A DNA stretch of 64,000 nucleotides, from NCBI GenBank assembly GCA_963668605.1, contig OY764903.1:5766001-5830000 (forward strand), given 5' to 3'. Shown here piece by piece: positions 27,765-36,047 of the stretch. A program made the position numbers and the translations under genes. The first letter of the stretch is position 1, and every line of letters starts with the position of its first letter. The stretch is from G963668605 sp963668605. GTDB taxonomy: Bacteria; Acidobacteriota; Terriglobia; Bryobacterales; Bryobacteraceae. The notes beneath the pieces are model-generated. The model was given only the letters and a program-made list of their open reading frames with translations. It ran no database searches and was not told the origin of the DNA.

Positions 27765-27913
27765 AACGGTGTGTTTTCATGGCGCTGCTGTGCGTCGCGG
27801 TTCGCCCGGCAAGCTACCTCACAGCCAGCTTCTCCGCGTGGTGGAGTGGAGATTGGCTGTCTTTCCCGGAGAAGCCCGGCACCTTCCTGCTCGGTGGGCT
27901 CAGCCCATCCTGA
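27761..27913 (+). CDS. Possible 50-aa exported peptide overlapping deacetylase stop
   Basis: A GTGA overlap links this frame to the deacetylase. The N-terminus (VKRCVFMALLCVAVRPA) resembles a signal peptide and the rest is Trp/Ser/Gly-rich. No homologue is recognised. Its 3' end overlaps a minus-strand transposase-like remnant, so it may be a by-product of that debris. Confidence 0.25.
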   Translation: MKRCVFMALLCVAVRPASYLTASFSAWWSGDWLSFPEKPGTFLLGGLSPS

Positions 27914-28010
27914 GCGCCGCGGCTCCGGTGTGATGCATGGCCGAGCGTACCGCCATTTCTAGGGCTTCCATGTCGAGACGGCCGGGTCTGCGCCGGTCCT
28001 GGAAGGTCAC
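27900..28010 (-). mobile_element. Possible remnant of an ISKra4-type transposase N-terminus
   Basis: The minus strand reads VTFQDRRRPGRLDMEALEMA followed by VRSAMHHTGAAAL before a stop. This resembles, from memory, the N-terminal helix region of ISKra4-family transposases common in Acidobacteriota. Weak continuation in shifted frames to about 27780 (KTANLHSTTRRS) would fit decay. No terminal repeats or catalytic part are visible. Confidence 0.35.
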
Positions 28011-28063
28011 ACGCAGCTATGTCTCCGGGCAATCGCCCAACCCCCCAATGCTATGCTGATGAA

Positions 28064-29743
28064 GTGATAAGGGCTCTTCGTTTACTGCTGCTGGGGACGG
28101 CAGCAGCCATCGCCTCCGCCCAGACTCCGGGGCTGGTCGACGTCCTCCGCGATGAGTTGCTGCGCAACTTCGAGATCCTCTCGAAGAAGGCGGACCCGAA
28201 GGCGTACTTCCTCTCCTATTCGGTGGTGGACGACGAGAGCTTCAACGCATCCGCCACGCTGGGTTCGCTGCTCCAGAAAGGAGGCCAGCGCAGCCGGATC
28301 TTCGACGCCAGCATCCGCGTCGGCACTCCTCAACTCGACAATTACCATCGCCTCCGCGGCGAGCGTGCGCAGTTCGCGCAACCCGTCATGATCACGATGG
28401 AGAACACGCCGAACGCAATCCGGCGGCGGGTCTGGATGGAGACCGATCGCGCCTACCGCCTCGCGGCCGAACGCCTGATTCGCGTCAAGACCGACACGCA
28501 GGTCAAGGCTGAGGCTGAGGACCACTCCGACGATTTTTCCGTGGAGCAGGCGGTTCAGTTTTCCGGGCCGGTGGCGCCGCTAAAGTTCGACAACGACGAG
28601 TGGATCGCGCGGATTCGCAGAGTCTCCCAGGAGTTTGCCAAGTACCCCTGGATTCTCAACTCGCAGGTCGCAGTGCAGGCGCAGCGCCAGACCAAATATC
28701 TGGTGAACTCCGAGGGAACGCGCGTCCAGCACGGCCGGGGATTCTTCCGCGTCGCCATCAGCGCCGCTATGAAGGCGCCGGTCGACGGCATGGAACTGGG
28801 TCTCTTTGAAACGCTGGATGCCGAGGACGGCTCGGGTTTGCCCTCCGAAGAGAAACTGCGCAAGTCGATTCAGAAGATAGCAGCCGACCTCGACCGGCTT
28901 GCAAAAGCGCCTGTCGTCGAGCCCTTTGTCGGGCCTGCCATTCTCTCCGGCCGCGCCGCCGGCGTGTTCTTCCACGAAATTTTCGGACACCGCATTGAAG
29001 GCCATAGGCAGAAGGACGAATCCGAAGGACAGACCTTTTCGAAGAGCATCGGCCAGCCGGTCCTGCCGGAATTCCTTTCGGTCGTTTTTGACGCTACGCG
29101 CAAGAGCGCCGAAGGCGTGGACCTCAATGGCTGGTATCGCTATGATGACGAAGGCGTCGCAGCACGGCGCGTGCCCGTCGTGGAGCGCGGCGTCTTGAAG
29201 ACGTTTCTCATGTCGCGTTCGCCCGTGCGCGGATTTGCGCAATCGAACGGGCATGGGCGCAAGGCGCCGGGCGCGGAAGCGGTTTCGCGGCAATCCAATC
29301 TATTTGTGGAATCTTCCAAAAAGGTGAGCGACGCGCAGTTGCGCCAGATGCTGATCGAAGAGGCCCGCAAGCAGGGCAAGCCCTATGGCCTCTTTTTCGA
29401 GACGGTAACGGGAGGCTACACAACCACCGGACGGCAAGGTTTGCAGGCCTTCACGGTCATGCCGCTGATTGTCTATCGCGTCTATGTGGATGGGCGCCCG
29501 GATGAAGCCGTGCGCGGTGTTGACATCGTCGGAACGCCGCTGACGAGCTTCTCGAAAATCATGGCGACATCGGACCGCAACGAGGTCTTCAACGGAATCT
29601 GCGGCGCCGAATCCGGCGCGGTGCCCGTCTCGGCGATCGCGCCCGCGTTGCTGGTCAGCGAAATCGAGGTGCAGAAGAAACAGCGCAGCATGGACCGGCC
29701 TCCGATCCTGCCGCGGCCCGAAGTGCGGGAGGAGTCCAAATGA
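28064..29743 (+). CDS. Exported TldD-like metallopeptidase
   Basis: A 559-aa protein of the TldD/PmbA family. The metal site HEIFGH (HExxxH, about residue 310) is intact within FFHEIFGHRIEGH, and the C-terminal beta-rich core contains GGYTTTGRQGLQAF. Unlike the cytosolic TldD of enterobacteria, the GTG start at 28064 gives a clean signal peptide (IRALRLLLLGTAAAIASAQ), so export is predicted. An alternative ATG at 28019 adds 15 residues. The stop overlaps the ATG of the next gene (ATGA), and both are followed by the LptF-LptG gene 14 bases on. The family cleaves small peptides or modified precursors; the substrate here is unknown. Confidence 0.85.
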   Translation: MIRALRLLLLGTAAAIASAQTPGLVDVLRDELLRNFEILSKKADPKAYFLSYSVVDDESFNASATLGSLLQKGGQRSRIFDASIRVGTPQLDNYHRLRGERAQFAQPVMITMENTPNAIRRRVWMETDRAYRLAAERLIRVKTDTQVKAEAEDHSDDFSVEQAVQFSGPVAPLKFDNDEWIARIRRVSQEFAKYPWILNSQVAVQAQRQTKYLVNSEGTRVQHGRGFFRVAISAAMKAPVDGMELGLFETLDAEDGSGLPSEEKLRKSIQKIAADLDRLAKAPVVEPFVGPAILSGRAAGVFFHEIFGHRIEGHRQKDESEGQTFSKSIGQPVLPEFLSVVFDATRKSAEGVDLNGWYRYDDEGVAARRVPVVERGVLKTFLMSRSPVRGFAQSNGHGRKAPGAEAVSRQSNLFVESSKKVSDAQLRQMLIEEARKQGKPYGLFFETVTGGYTTTGRQGLQAFTVMPLIVYRVYVDGRPDEAVRGVDIVGTPLTSFSKIMATSDRNEVFNGICGAESGAVPVSAIAPALLVSEIEVQKKQRSMDRPPILPRPEVREESK

Positions 29744-31503
29744 GCCGGCGCCTGTCATTTCTTCTGCTGATTGCCGCGACTATTGGTGTGACCGCGCTGC
29801 CCGCGCAGCCCCGCAAGGATGATGACCCGTTGTTGCGCGCGCTGAGCGCCGAAATGGAGCGCTCGAAGAGCCTGCGCTTCGCAAGTCTCGAAGCGCCGTA
29901 CTACATCGAATACGCGGTGGATGATTCAGAAAGCTATTCCATTTCGGCCAGTCTCGGCGGCGTCGTGACAGCGCGCAATAATCGCATCCGTTACCCGCGC
30001 ATCCAGGTGCGCGTTGGCACGCCCGGACTCGACAACACCAACTTCATTCTGACGGACTACTTCACAAGCGGGCATAGCCCGATGCCCACCGACAACCGCA
30101 TCCTGCCTCTGCGGCAATACCTGTGGTTGGCAACGGACGCGGCCTTCAAGGCCTCTTCCGAAGCGTTTGCCCGAAAACGAGCGGCCCTTGCGAACTTCGT
30201 CAATACGGAGCGGCTCGAGGATTTCAGTGCCGCGAAATCGGTAGTCAAGCTGCTGCCCGTCGCCGCGAAAAAGATCGACGAGCCGCAGTGGACGGCGCGA
30301 GTGCGCAGTCTGTCGAGTGTCTTCGCCGGGTACCCGCAGGTGCTCTCCTCGGTCGTTGAATTCGAGACCGGGCAATCCACTGCGTATCTTGTCAATTCGG
30401 AGGGAACCGAGGTGCGCATGCCGGATAACCTCTCGTACTTGCGCATTCGAGCTTCGGCGCAAGCCCCCGACGGGTCAACGGTGCGCGACACCGCGTTGTT
30501 TCAGGTTGCCGATATCGAGCGCATGCCAGGCGAGGCGGAATTGCGCGCTGCGGCGGTCGCGCTCGGCGAGAGCGTCAGCGCGCTGGCCAAGGCCCCGGCC
30601 GGTGAGAACTATTCGGGTCCGGTTCTGTTTGAAGGCACATCGTCCGCACAGCTTTTCGCGGAGGTGCTCGGACGCAATCTCGCGCCGGTGCGGCGGCCGG
30701 TCTCCATTCCCGGCCGGCCGATGCCAGTGCTCGAGAGCGAACTGGAGGGCCGCATGGGCGCGCGGGTTCTGCCCGAATGGATGGACGTGCTCGACGACCC
30801 AACGCAGACCGAGTGGCACGGCAAGCCATTACTCGGTCATTATCCGGTGGATCTGGAAGGTGTCGTGCCTGCGCCCCTGAAGGTAGTCGAGAAGGGTACG
30901 CTGGCCGGCTTCCTGCTGACGCGCCAACCCGTGCGCGGCTACTCCGCTTCGAACGGCCGCGCGCGCCTGCCTGGAAACTTCGGCGCGAAGGCCGCAATGA
31001 TAAGCAATCTGTTTGTGACCGCGTCGAACACCGTTCCGTCGGCCGAGTTGAAAAAGCGCCTCATCGAAATGGTGGTGAAGCGCAATAAGCCTTACGGATT
31101 GCTGGTCCGCAAGATCGATTTCCCGTCCTCCGCGTCGGGCGATGAACTGCGCAGTATTTCGGCCTCGAGCGCGGAGTCGGGCTCCTCACGCGCCGTGAGC
31201 GTGCCGATCCTCGTTTACAAAGTTTATCCCGACGGCCGGGAGGAACTCGTGCGGGGTCTGCGCTTCAAGGGTGTCTCGGTCCGCTCGCTCAAAGACATCG
31301 CCGCGGCTTCGACGGAAAGCTACCTGTTTGATTTCGTCAACAACACTGCGCCGTTCGCGCTGATCGGCGGAGCCAACTATGTGACAGGCTCCACGGTTGT
31401 CGCGCCAGCCGTACTCTTTGATGATCTCGATTTCGAGCGGCCGCAGGAAGAGTTGCCGAAGCTCCCCATTGTGCCGCCGCCGCCGTTGATGGCCTCCAAC
31501 TAG
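29740..31503 (+). CDS. Exported TldE-like paralogue lacking the metal motif
   Basis: A 587-aa protein with the same layout as the upstream TldD-like protein, including a signal peptide (SFLLLIAATIGVTALPAQP) and the same SVSASLG-type N-terminal region. At the position of HExxxH it reads QLFAEVLGRNLAP, so zinc binding is lost, as in TldE/PmbA partners that dimerise with TldD. Two PVRGY/PVRGF-type loops match between the pair. It starts by ATGA overlap with the TldD-like gene, so both are translated together, probably to form a heterodimer. The protein ends with a Pro-rich tail. Confidence 0.82.
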   Translation: MSRRLSFLLLIAATIGVTALPAQPRKDDDPLLRALSAEMERSKSLRFASLEAPYYIEYAVDDSESYSISASLGGVVTARNNRIRYPRIQVRVGTPGLDNTNFILTDYFTSGHSPMPTDNRILPLRQYLWLATDAAFKASSEAFARKRAALANFVNTERLEDFSAAKSVVKLLPVAAKKIDEPQWTARVRSLSSVFAGYPQVLSSVVEFETGQSTAYLVNSEGTEVRMPDNLSYLRIRASAQAPDGSTVRDTALFQVADIERMPGEAELRAAAVALGESVSALAKAPAGENYSGPVLFEGTSSAQLFAEVLGRNLAPVRRPVSIPGRPMPVLESELEGRMGARVLPEWMDVLDDPTQTEWHGKPLLGHYPVDLEGVVPAPLKVVEKGTLAGFLLTRQPVRGYSASNGRARLPGNFGAKAAMISNLFVTASNTVPSAELKKRLIEMVVKRNKPYGLLVRKIDFPSSASGDELRSISASSAESGSSRAVSVPILVYKVYPDGREELVRGLRFKGVSVRSLKDIAAASTESYLFDFVNNTAPFALIGGANYVTGSTVVAPAVLFDDLDFERPQEELPKLPIVPPPPLMASN

Positions 31504-31516
31504 ACCAACACACGTC

Positions 31517-33859
31517 ATGGGCATCCTCAGTCGAACGATCTTTCGCGAAATCGGATCGAGCGCGATCCTTGGCACCGCGCTTTTTACGATCGTTCTGTTT
31601 CTCCAGAAGGTCGGCAGCGCACGCTTCTTTGAAACCCTTGTGCGAAGCAACGCGCCGGCCAAATCGATCGGTTACGTGCTGTTGCTGCTCATGCCGTCGG
31701 CGCTGACGTTCACGGTTCCGATCGGCGTGCTTGTCGGGATTCTGATCGCGCTGAGCCGCATGTCCGGCGATGGCGAAATCACGGCCATGCGTGCGGCGGG
31801 CGTGCCCAGCCGCAAGGTGCTTGGCCCGATCATGGCCTTTGCCGCGCTCGCTACCGTGGTGGCGGCGGCGAGTTCGCTCTGGCTGACGCCGCTCGCGATT
31901 CGCGAGACGTATCGCGTGCTCAACAAACTGATTGCCGCGGAGATGACCGCGGAGATCCAACCGCGCATCTTCGAGGAACAGTTCCCGAAGACCATTCTTT
32001 ATGTGGCCGATGTCATCCCCGGCCCCGTCTTCCGTTGGAAGAAGGTCTTCATGGCCGACCTCACGCCGCCCGAAAAACGTCTCGCGGGTAACAGCGAGGC
32101 CGACGACGCGCCGCGCATCACCGTGGCTACGGAAGCGCTGGCCGTGCCGGACATCCGGCGCAACAGCATCCAACTGTCGATGATCAACGGGCGCTCGTAC
32201 GAATCCGGCAAAGACCCCGCAACTTACTACACGACGGGCTTCCCACGAGGCGACCAGGTATTGGAGGCGGAACGCCCCGGGGCCGTGAAAGCGTCGAAGG
32301 CCTACGTCGAAATGCCTACCGTTCCACTGCTGGAGGAAGCGAAGCGGTCCGTCGAAGCACGGCTCGAATTGCACCAGCGGCTCGCGCTGCCGCCGGCCTG
32401 TTTCCTGCTCGCACTGGTTGGCATTCCGCTCGGCGTCTCGCAGCGTAAGGGCGGCAAGTCGACGGCTCTGGTGCTGACGGTCTTTCTTGCATTCCTCTAC
32501 TACATGGGGCTGATCAGTCTGATCGGACTGGCGCGGCACGGAACGCTGCCGGTAGGGCCGGCTGTCTGGATGCCGAATCTGATTTTCGCGCTGGTCGGCG
32601 CAATGCTGTTGTTGCGTCTCGAATCGCCCGGCGATCGCGATTGGGTGGGACGCGCGCGTTTGCTCTTTCAACGTGCCGTCACGCGGCTGCGCGGCTCCAT
32701 CCCGGAGGCGTCTGCTCCTGTTGTGAGCGTCCGCCGGGGTGGTACATTTCCGCTGCTGCCGCAGTTGATCGACGGCTACGTGCTCAGCTCGTTTCTGTTC
32801 TACTTTGTGCTGTTGCTTTCGAGCTTCGTGCTCATGATCCATGTCTTCCAGTTTTTTGAATTGCTCAGCGATGTGGTCAAAAACAGAATCCCGATGCAGC
32901 GCGTTTTTGCGTTTCTGTTTTTCCTGACGCCCAAACTGATTTACGACTCCACGCCGGTCAGCGTGCTCGTTGCTGTGCTGGTCACCTTTGGCGTTCTCTC
33001 GAAGAACAACGAGGTCACGGCGATGAAGGCATGCGGCGTGAGCCTTTACCGCCTCGCTGTACCGGTGCTGCTCGCCAGCGCTGCGCTCAGCGGATTACTT
33101 TTCCTTTTTGACCACTACATTGTGCCCGCGGCCAACGTCAAACAGGACGCCATCCGCAATGAGATCAAAGGGCGGCCCGTGCAGACTTATCTGCGTCCGG
33201 ATCGCAAGTGGATTCGTGGCGAGGGGCAGGGCTTCCGCATTTATTACTACAAGTATTTCGACGCCTCTGAGAACGTCATGGCCGGAGTTCAGGTCTATGA
33301 ACTGGAGCCTGCGACCTTCCGCATGAAACGGCACATCTCCGCCGAACGCGCGCGCTGGGAGCCATCGCTGAAAGGTTGGATCTTCCAGAATGGCTGGTCG
33401 CGCGATTTCGTCGGCGAGACTCGCGACGTCTTTCACGACTTCTCCAATCAGACCGCCACGTTCCCGGATCTGAAAGAACCGCCCGGCTACTTTCTGAAGG
33501 AGGTCAAGCAGGACAAGCAGATGAATTTCCACCAGCTTGACGCCTACATTCGCGAATTGCAGCAGAGCGGGTTCGAAACCGTGAAGCTTCAGGTGCAATA
33601 TCACAAGAAGTTCGCCGTGCCGCTCTTCGCTCTGATCATGGCGATGATCTCCGTGCCGTTCGCGTTTCTCACCGGCAACCGCGGCGCGATGGCTGGTGTG
33701 GGCGTCAGCCTCGGAATCGCCGCGGCATACTGGACCGTTAGCCTGGCGTTCGAGCAGATCGGAAACTTGAATCAGTTGCCCGCGACTGTGGCCGCCTGGT
33801 CTCCGGATGTCGTCTTCTCGCTGGCCGGCCTCTATCTCATGGCGCGCATGAAGACTTGA
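31517..33859 (+). CDS. LptF-LptG fused LPS export permease
   Basis: A 780-aa protein joining two permease halves that are usually separate. The first half (about residues 1-375) has LptF/LptG-type N-terminal membrane segments with GEITAMRAAGV, a periplasmic domain and C-terminal membrane segments (LALPPACFLLALVGIPLGVSQ). A linker of about 30 residues leads to a second half (about 410-780) beginning LIDGYVLSSFLFYFVLLL, with KNNEVTAMKACGVSLYRLAVPVL and its own periplasmic and membrane domains. Together with LptB these would form the ABC exporter that moves LPS from the inner membrane to the LptC/LptA bridge. It follows the TldD/E-like genes by 14 bases. lptB, lptC and lptA are not in the window. 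Confidence 0.88.
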   Translation: MGILSRTIFREIGSSAILGTALFTIVLFLQKVGSARFFETLVRSNAPAKSIGYVLLLLMPSALTFTVPIGVLVGILIALSRMSGDGEITAMRAAGVPSRKVLGPIMAFAALATVVAAASSLWLTPLAIRETYRVLNKLIAAEMTAEIQPRIFEEQFPKTILYVADVIPGPVFRWKKVFMADLTPPEKRLAGNSEADDAPRITVATEALAVPDIRRNSIQLSMINGRSYESGKDPATYYTTGFPRGDQVLEAERPGAVKASKAYVEMPTVPLLEEAKRSVEARLELHQRLALPPACFLLALVGIPLGVSQRKGGKSTALVLTVFLAFLYYMGLISLIGLARHGTLPVGPAVWMPNLIFALVGAMLLLRLESPGDRDWVGRARLLFQRAVTRLRGSIPEASAPVVSVRRGGTFPLLPQLIDGYVLSSFLFYFVLLLSSFVLMIHVFQFFELLSDVVKNRIPMQRVFAFLFFLTPKLIYDSTPVSVLVAVLVTFGVLSKNNEVTAMKACGVSLYRLAVPVLLASAALSGLLFLFDHYIVPAANVKQDAIRNEIKGRPVQTYLRPDRKWIRGEGQGFRIYYYKYFDASENVMAGVQVYELEPATFRMKRHISAERARWEPSLKGWIFQNGWSRDFVGETRDVFHDFSNQTATFPDLKEPPGYFLKEVKQDKQMNFHQLDAYIRELQQSGFETVKLQVQYHKKFAVPLFALIMAMISVPFAFLTGNRGAMAGVGVSLGIAAAYWTVSLAFEQIGNLNQLPATVAAWSPDVVFSLAGLYLMARMKT

Positions 33860-33875
33860 CCCGCCGCGTAGTTCT

Positions 33876-34910
33876 CTAATTCGATTCGATCTGCACCAGC
33901 GGGCTTTCGGCGGTGGCACTTTGCACGTTGACACGGATGGTCTGCGGGTCGCGCCAAAAATCGAAGTATGAGGTCTGATGTACGCACGAGACGGTGCAAC
34001 TCGGGGCGCAGGCTTTCTCTGTGAGATACTCGCGGCGGATATCCTCAATGCTGTATTGCTCAAGCGGTTTGGCCGGGTAGCCGCGCTGCTGCGAACAGTA
34101 ATGCACCAGTCCGTCTTCGCACACGTACAGATAGCGTGCGCCCGCGCGGCAGCGCCAATTGTTTTTCTCGCCGTTGGCGATCGCTTCCTGGAAGTAATTT
34201 ATCTGCGAGTAGCTGGATTTTTCGAGCGATTTCATCTCGCTGAAAACTTTACGTTCGCGTTCCTGCAGCGGGCGCAACTGTCCGCTTCCGTCGTGGATAA
34301 TTCCGATCGTTGAAGTGAAGCCCAGTTCCACCGCGCGCCGGCCCACCACAATCGCGTCTTCGGGATTGCGAATGCCTCCGCCGATCACGGAGTTGATGTT
34401 GACGTGAAACAGCGCGTGTTTCGAGAGCAATTGCAGTTTCTTGTCCAGCACCTTCAGGCTCTTCTTGGAAACTTCGTCCGGCATCACATTGTCGATGCTG
34501 ATCTGCATGTGGTCGAGACCGGCGCGATTGAGCCGCCGGATGCGCTCGGCGGTCAACAAATAGCCATTTGTGATCAGGCCGGCGATCGCTCCGCGGTGAC
34601 GCATACGCGCGATCACTTCATCCAAGTCGGGGTGCAGCAGCGGTTCGCCGCCACTGATCGTGATGATGCCAGTGCCCAACGCCGTGAGCTTGTCGATGCG
34701 CTGGATCATCGTCTCGGTCGGCACGGGCTTCGAATAGTTGTCGTATTCGTTGCAGTAGGCGCACGTCAAATTGCATCGGCGGATGGGAATGATGTGCGCC
34801 ATCACCGGATGGTCCGTTGATAGCACACCCCGTGCGATCATCCGCAGTTCCCGCAACCGCCGCGTCAGCGCTCTCCCGCGCCGCCGTATCCTGAACCCCT
34901 TATCTGACAT
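33876..34910 (-). CDS. Radical SAM protein with C-terminal Cys cluster
   Basis: A 344-aa enzyme. The SAM-cluster motif CNLTCAYC lies at about residue 46, followed by ITISGGEPLLHPDL (about 82-96) and ITNGYLL. The C-terminus has Cys-rich pieces (WRCRAGARYLYVCEDG, YCSQQRGYP, CAPSCTVSCVHQ) suggesting an auxiliary Fe-S cluster of SPASM or Twitch type. It probably modifies a peptide or cofactor; no precursor peptide was seen close by. Start 34910 (MSDKGFRI) was preferred over 34937. It converges with lptFG, 16 bases apart. Confidence 0.8.
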   Translation of the reverse strand: MSDKGFRIRRRGRALTRRLRELRMIARGVLSTDHPVMAHIIPIRRCNLTCAYCNEYDNYSKPVPTETMIQRIDKLTALGTGIITISGGEPLLHPDLDEVIARMRHRGAIAGLITNGYLLTAERIRRLNRAGLDHMQISIDNVMPDEVSKKSLKVLDKKLQLLSKHALFHVNINSVIGGGIRNPEDAIVVGRRAVELGFTSTIGIIHDGSGQLRPLQERERKVFSEMKSLEKSSYSQINYFQEAIANGEKNNWRCRAGARYLYVCEDGLVHYCSQQRGYPAKPLEQYSIEDIRREYLTEKACAPSCTVSCVHQTSYFDFWRDPQTIRVNVQSATAESPLVQIESN

Positions 34911-34998
34911 AGGCTTACATCTTAGATTGAAACACACGGGTCGCCGGATTCAGAGAACTCGTTCGCAAGCGGCCGGAATCAGGGATTGAATGGCAGTT

Positions 34999-35787
34999 TC
35001 AGGGTTTTTTCGGTTGCGCCGGAGACTCCGCCGGAGCCGCCTTATCATCGTATTTGATCAGCACGTCGCTCTTGAACTGCTTGTAATCTTCGTATTTCAC
35101 GCTCATCCGGATTGGCTGCGGTCCGGACTGGAAATTTAGTGTGTCGTTGGCGATCGTGTAGGTAGGGAACCAGTATTTCCCGTCGATCTGTTCGCGGTAC
35201 GTTTCGAACTTCGGGAACTGGTTGTCGGAACCCTTTTTGAGTACCCCGACGCCACGCCCGTAGCTCTTGACGATCTGCAAATCGCGGTCATCCACCCATA
35301 CCGTACCCTGAAAATAGCGCTCGCCTTTCTCCATCTTCTTGGGCTTTACCGCAAAGGAGTAGCACGGAATCTCGTCGAGCGTTTCCTTGCCCAGATAACG
35401 AATGTCGTACTTGGCAATATCAGTGCTGGTGAGCACGAAGGGTTGCACGTTGCGCAGGTCCTGCTCGTCTTCCGGCGTCAGCAGAATGCGCTGCAACGTC
35501 GAGACGGGTGCGCGCACGACGCGTTCCGTGCGCTTGCCTTCCGGCGAGAAAATGATGTCCGCCACCAGTTCCATCTTTCCCAGCGCACGGCCCGATCCGT
35601 CGAGTTCCTGTATGCGGACCGTCTGCCGGTATGTGTAGTTGCTTCGTGCGCGGGCGAACTCGGTCTCCTTGGCGGCGAACTTGGCGATGATGTCCTGGGT
35701 TTCGGCCTCGGTCGGGTTGACGCGGTCGGCTCGCAACGTAGCGGCGAGTCCCAGGGCAAGCGGCAGACTGAGCAAAAATCTATACAT
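34999..35787 (-). CDS. LolA-like outer-membrane lipoprotein-sorting family protein
   Basis: A 262-aa exported protein with a signal peptide (MYRFLLSLPLALGLAATLRA). The remaining sequence is a beta-rich fold with YTYRQTVRIQELDG and GTVWVDDRDLQIVKSYG, similar to the LolA/LolB-like families of Acidobacteriota. A Pro/Ala/Lys tail closes it. It may carry a lipid or lipoprotein in the periplasm, which would suit the nearby LPS export gene, but direct function is unproven. It follows the acyl-CoA dehydrogenase on the same strand 260 bases away. Confidence 0.65.
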   Translation of the reverse strand: MYRFLLSLPLALGLAATLRADRVNPTEAETQDIIAKFAAKETEFARARSNYTYRQTVRIQELDGSGRALGKMELVADIIFSPEGKRTERVVRAPVSTLQRILLTPEDEQDLRNVQPFVLTSTDIAKYDIRYLGKETLDEIPCYSFAVKPKKMEKGERYFQGTVWVDDRDLQIVKSYGRGVGVLKKGSDNQFPKFETYREQIDGKYWFPTYTIANDTLNFQSGPQPIRMSVKYEDYKQFKSDVLIKYDDKAAPAESPAQPKKP

Positions 35788-36047
35788 ACCCGTCCCTTCT
35801 TACTATTCAGCATAGACGAAGCGACGGGCGGCGAGGTTGCATTGCGGTGCGATGAGGTGTGCGCAGAAGTGAAAGATACGCCGGATTGACAAGCTATCCA
35901 GCGAATCTGAGCGTATTCAATACTGAGACCTTGTCGGCAAACCGGAGGGCGGACGCCCGCGTCCGCGGGAGACCCCTGGGTCTCCCATCGTGCGCTTGAT
36001 TGGCGCATGAACGGCTCACAAACATCCTGGAAGCAAAGCTGTGCATT
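35788..36047. other. Spacer containing a tandem double hairpin
   Basis: Within the 260-base gap, two hairpins lie side by side: GCGGACG/CGTCCGC at 35950-35967, with a 7-bp stem, and a 9-bp stem GGGAGACCC/GGGTCTCCC at 35968-35987. No T-run is present. It may be a REP-like repeat or an mRNA-stabilising element. Confidence 0.5.

Noticed and set aside
31337..32842. Long minus-strand frame (501 codons) opposite lptFG
   Set aside because: Composition is Arg/His/Gln-rich, as expected of an antisense shadow, and the plus strand carries a clear LptF domain.
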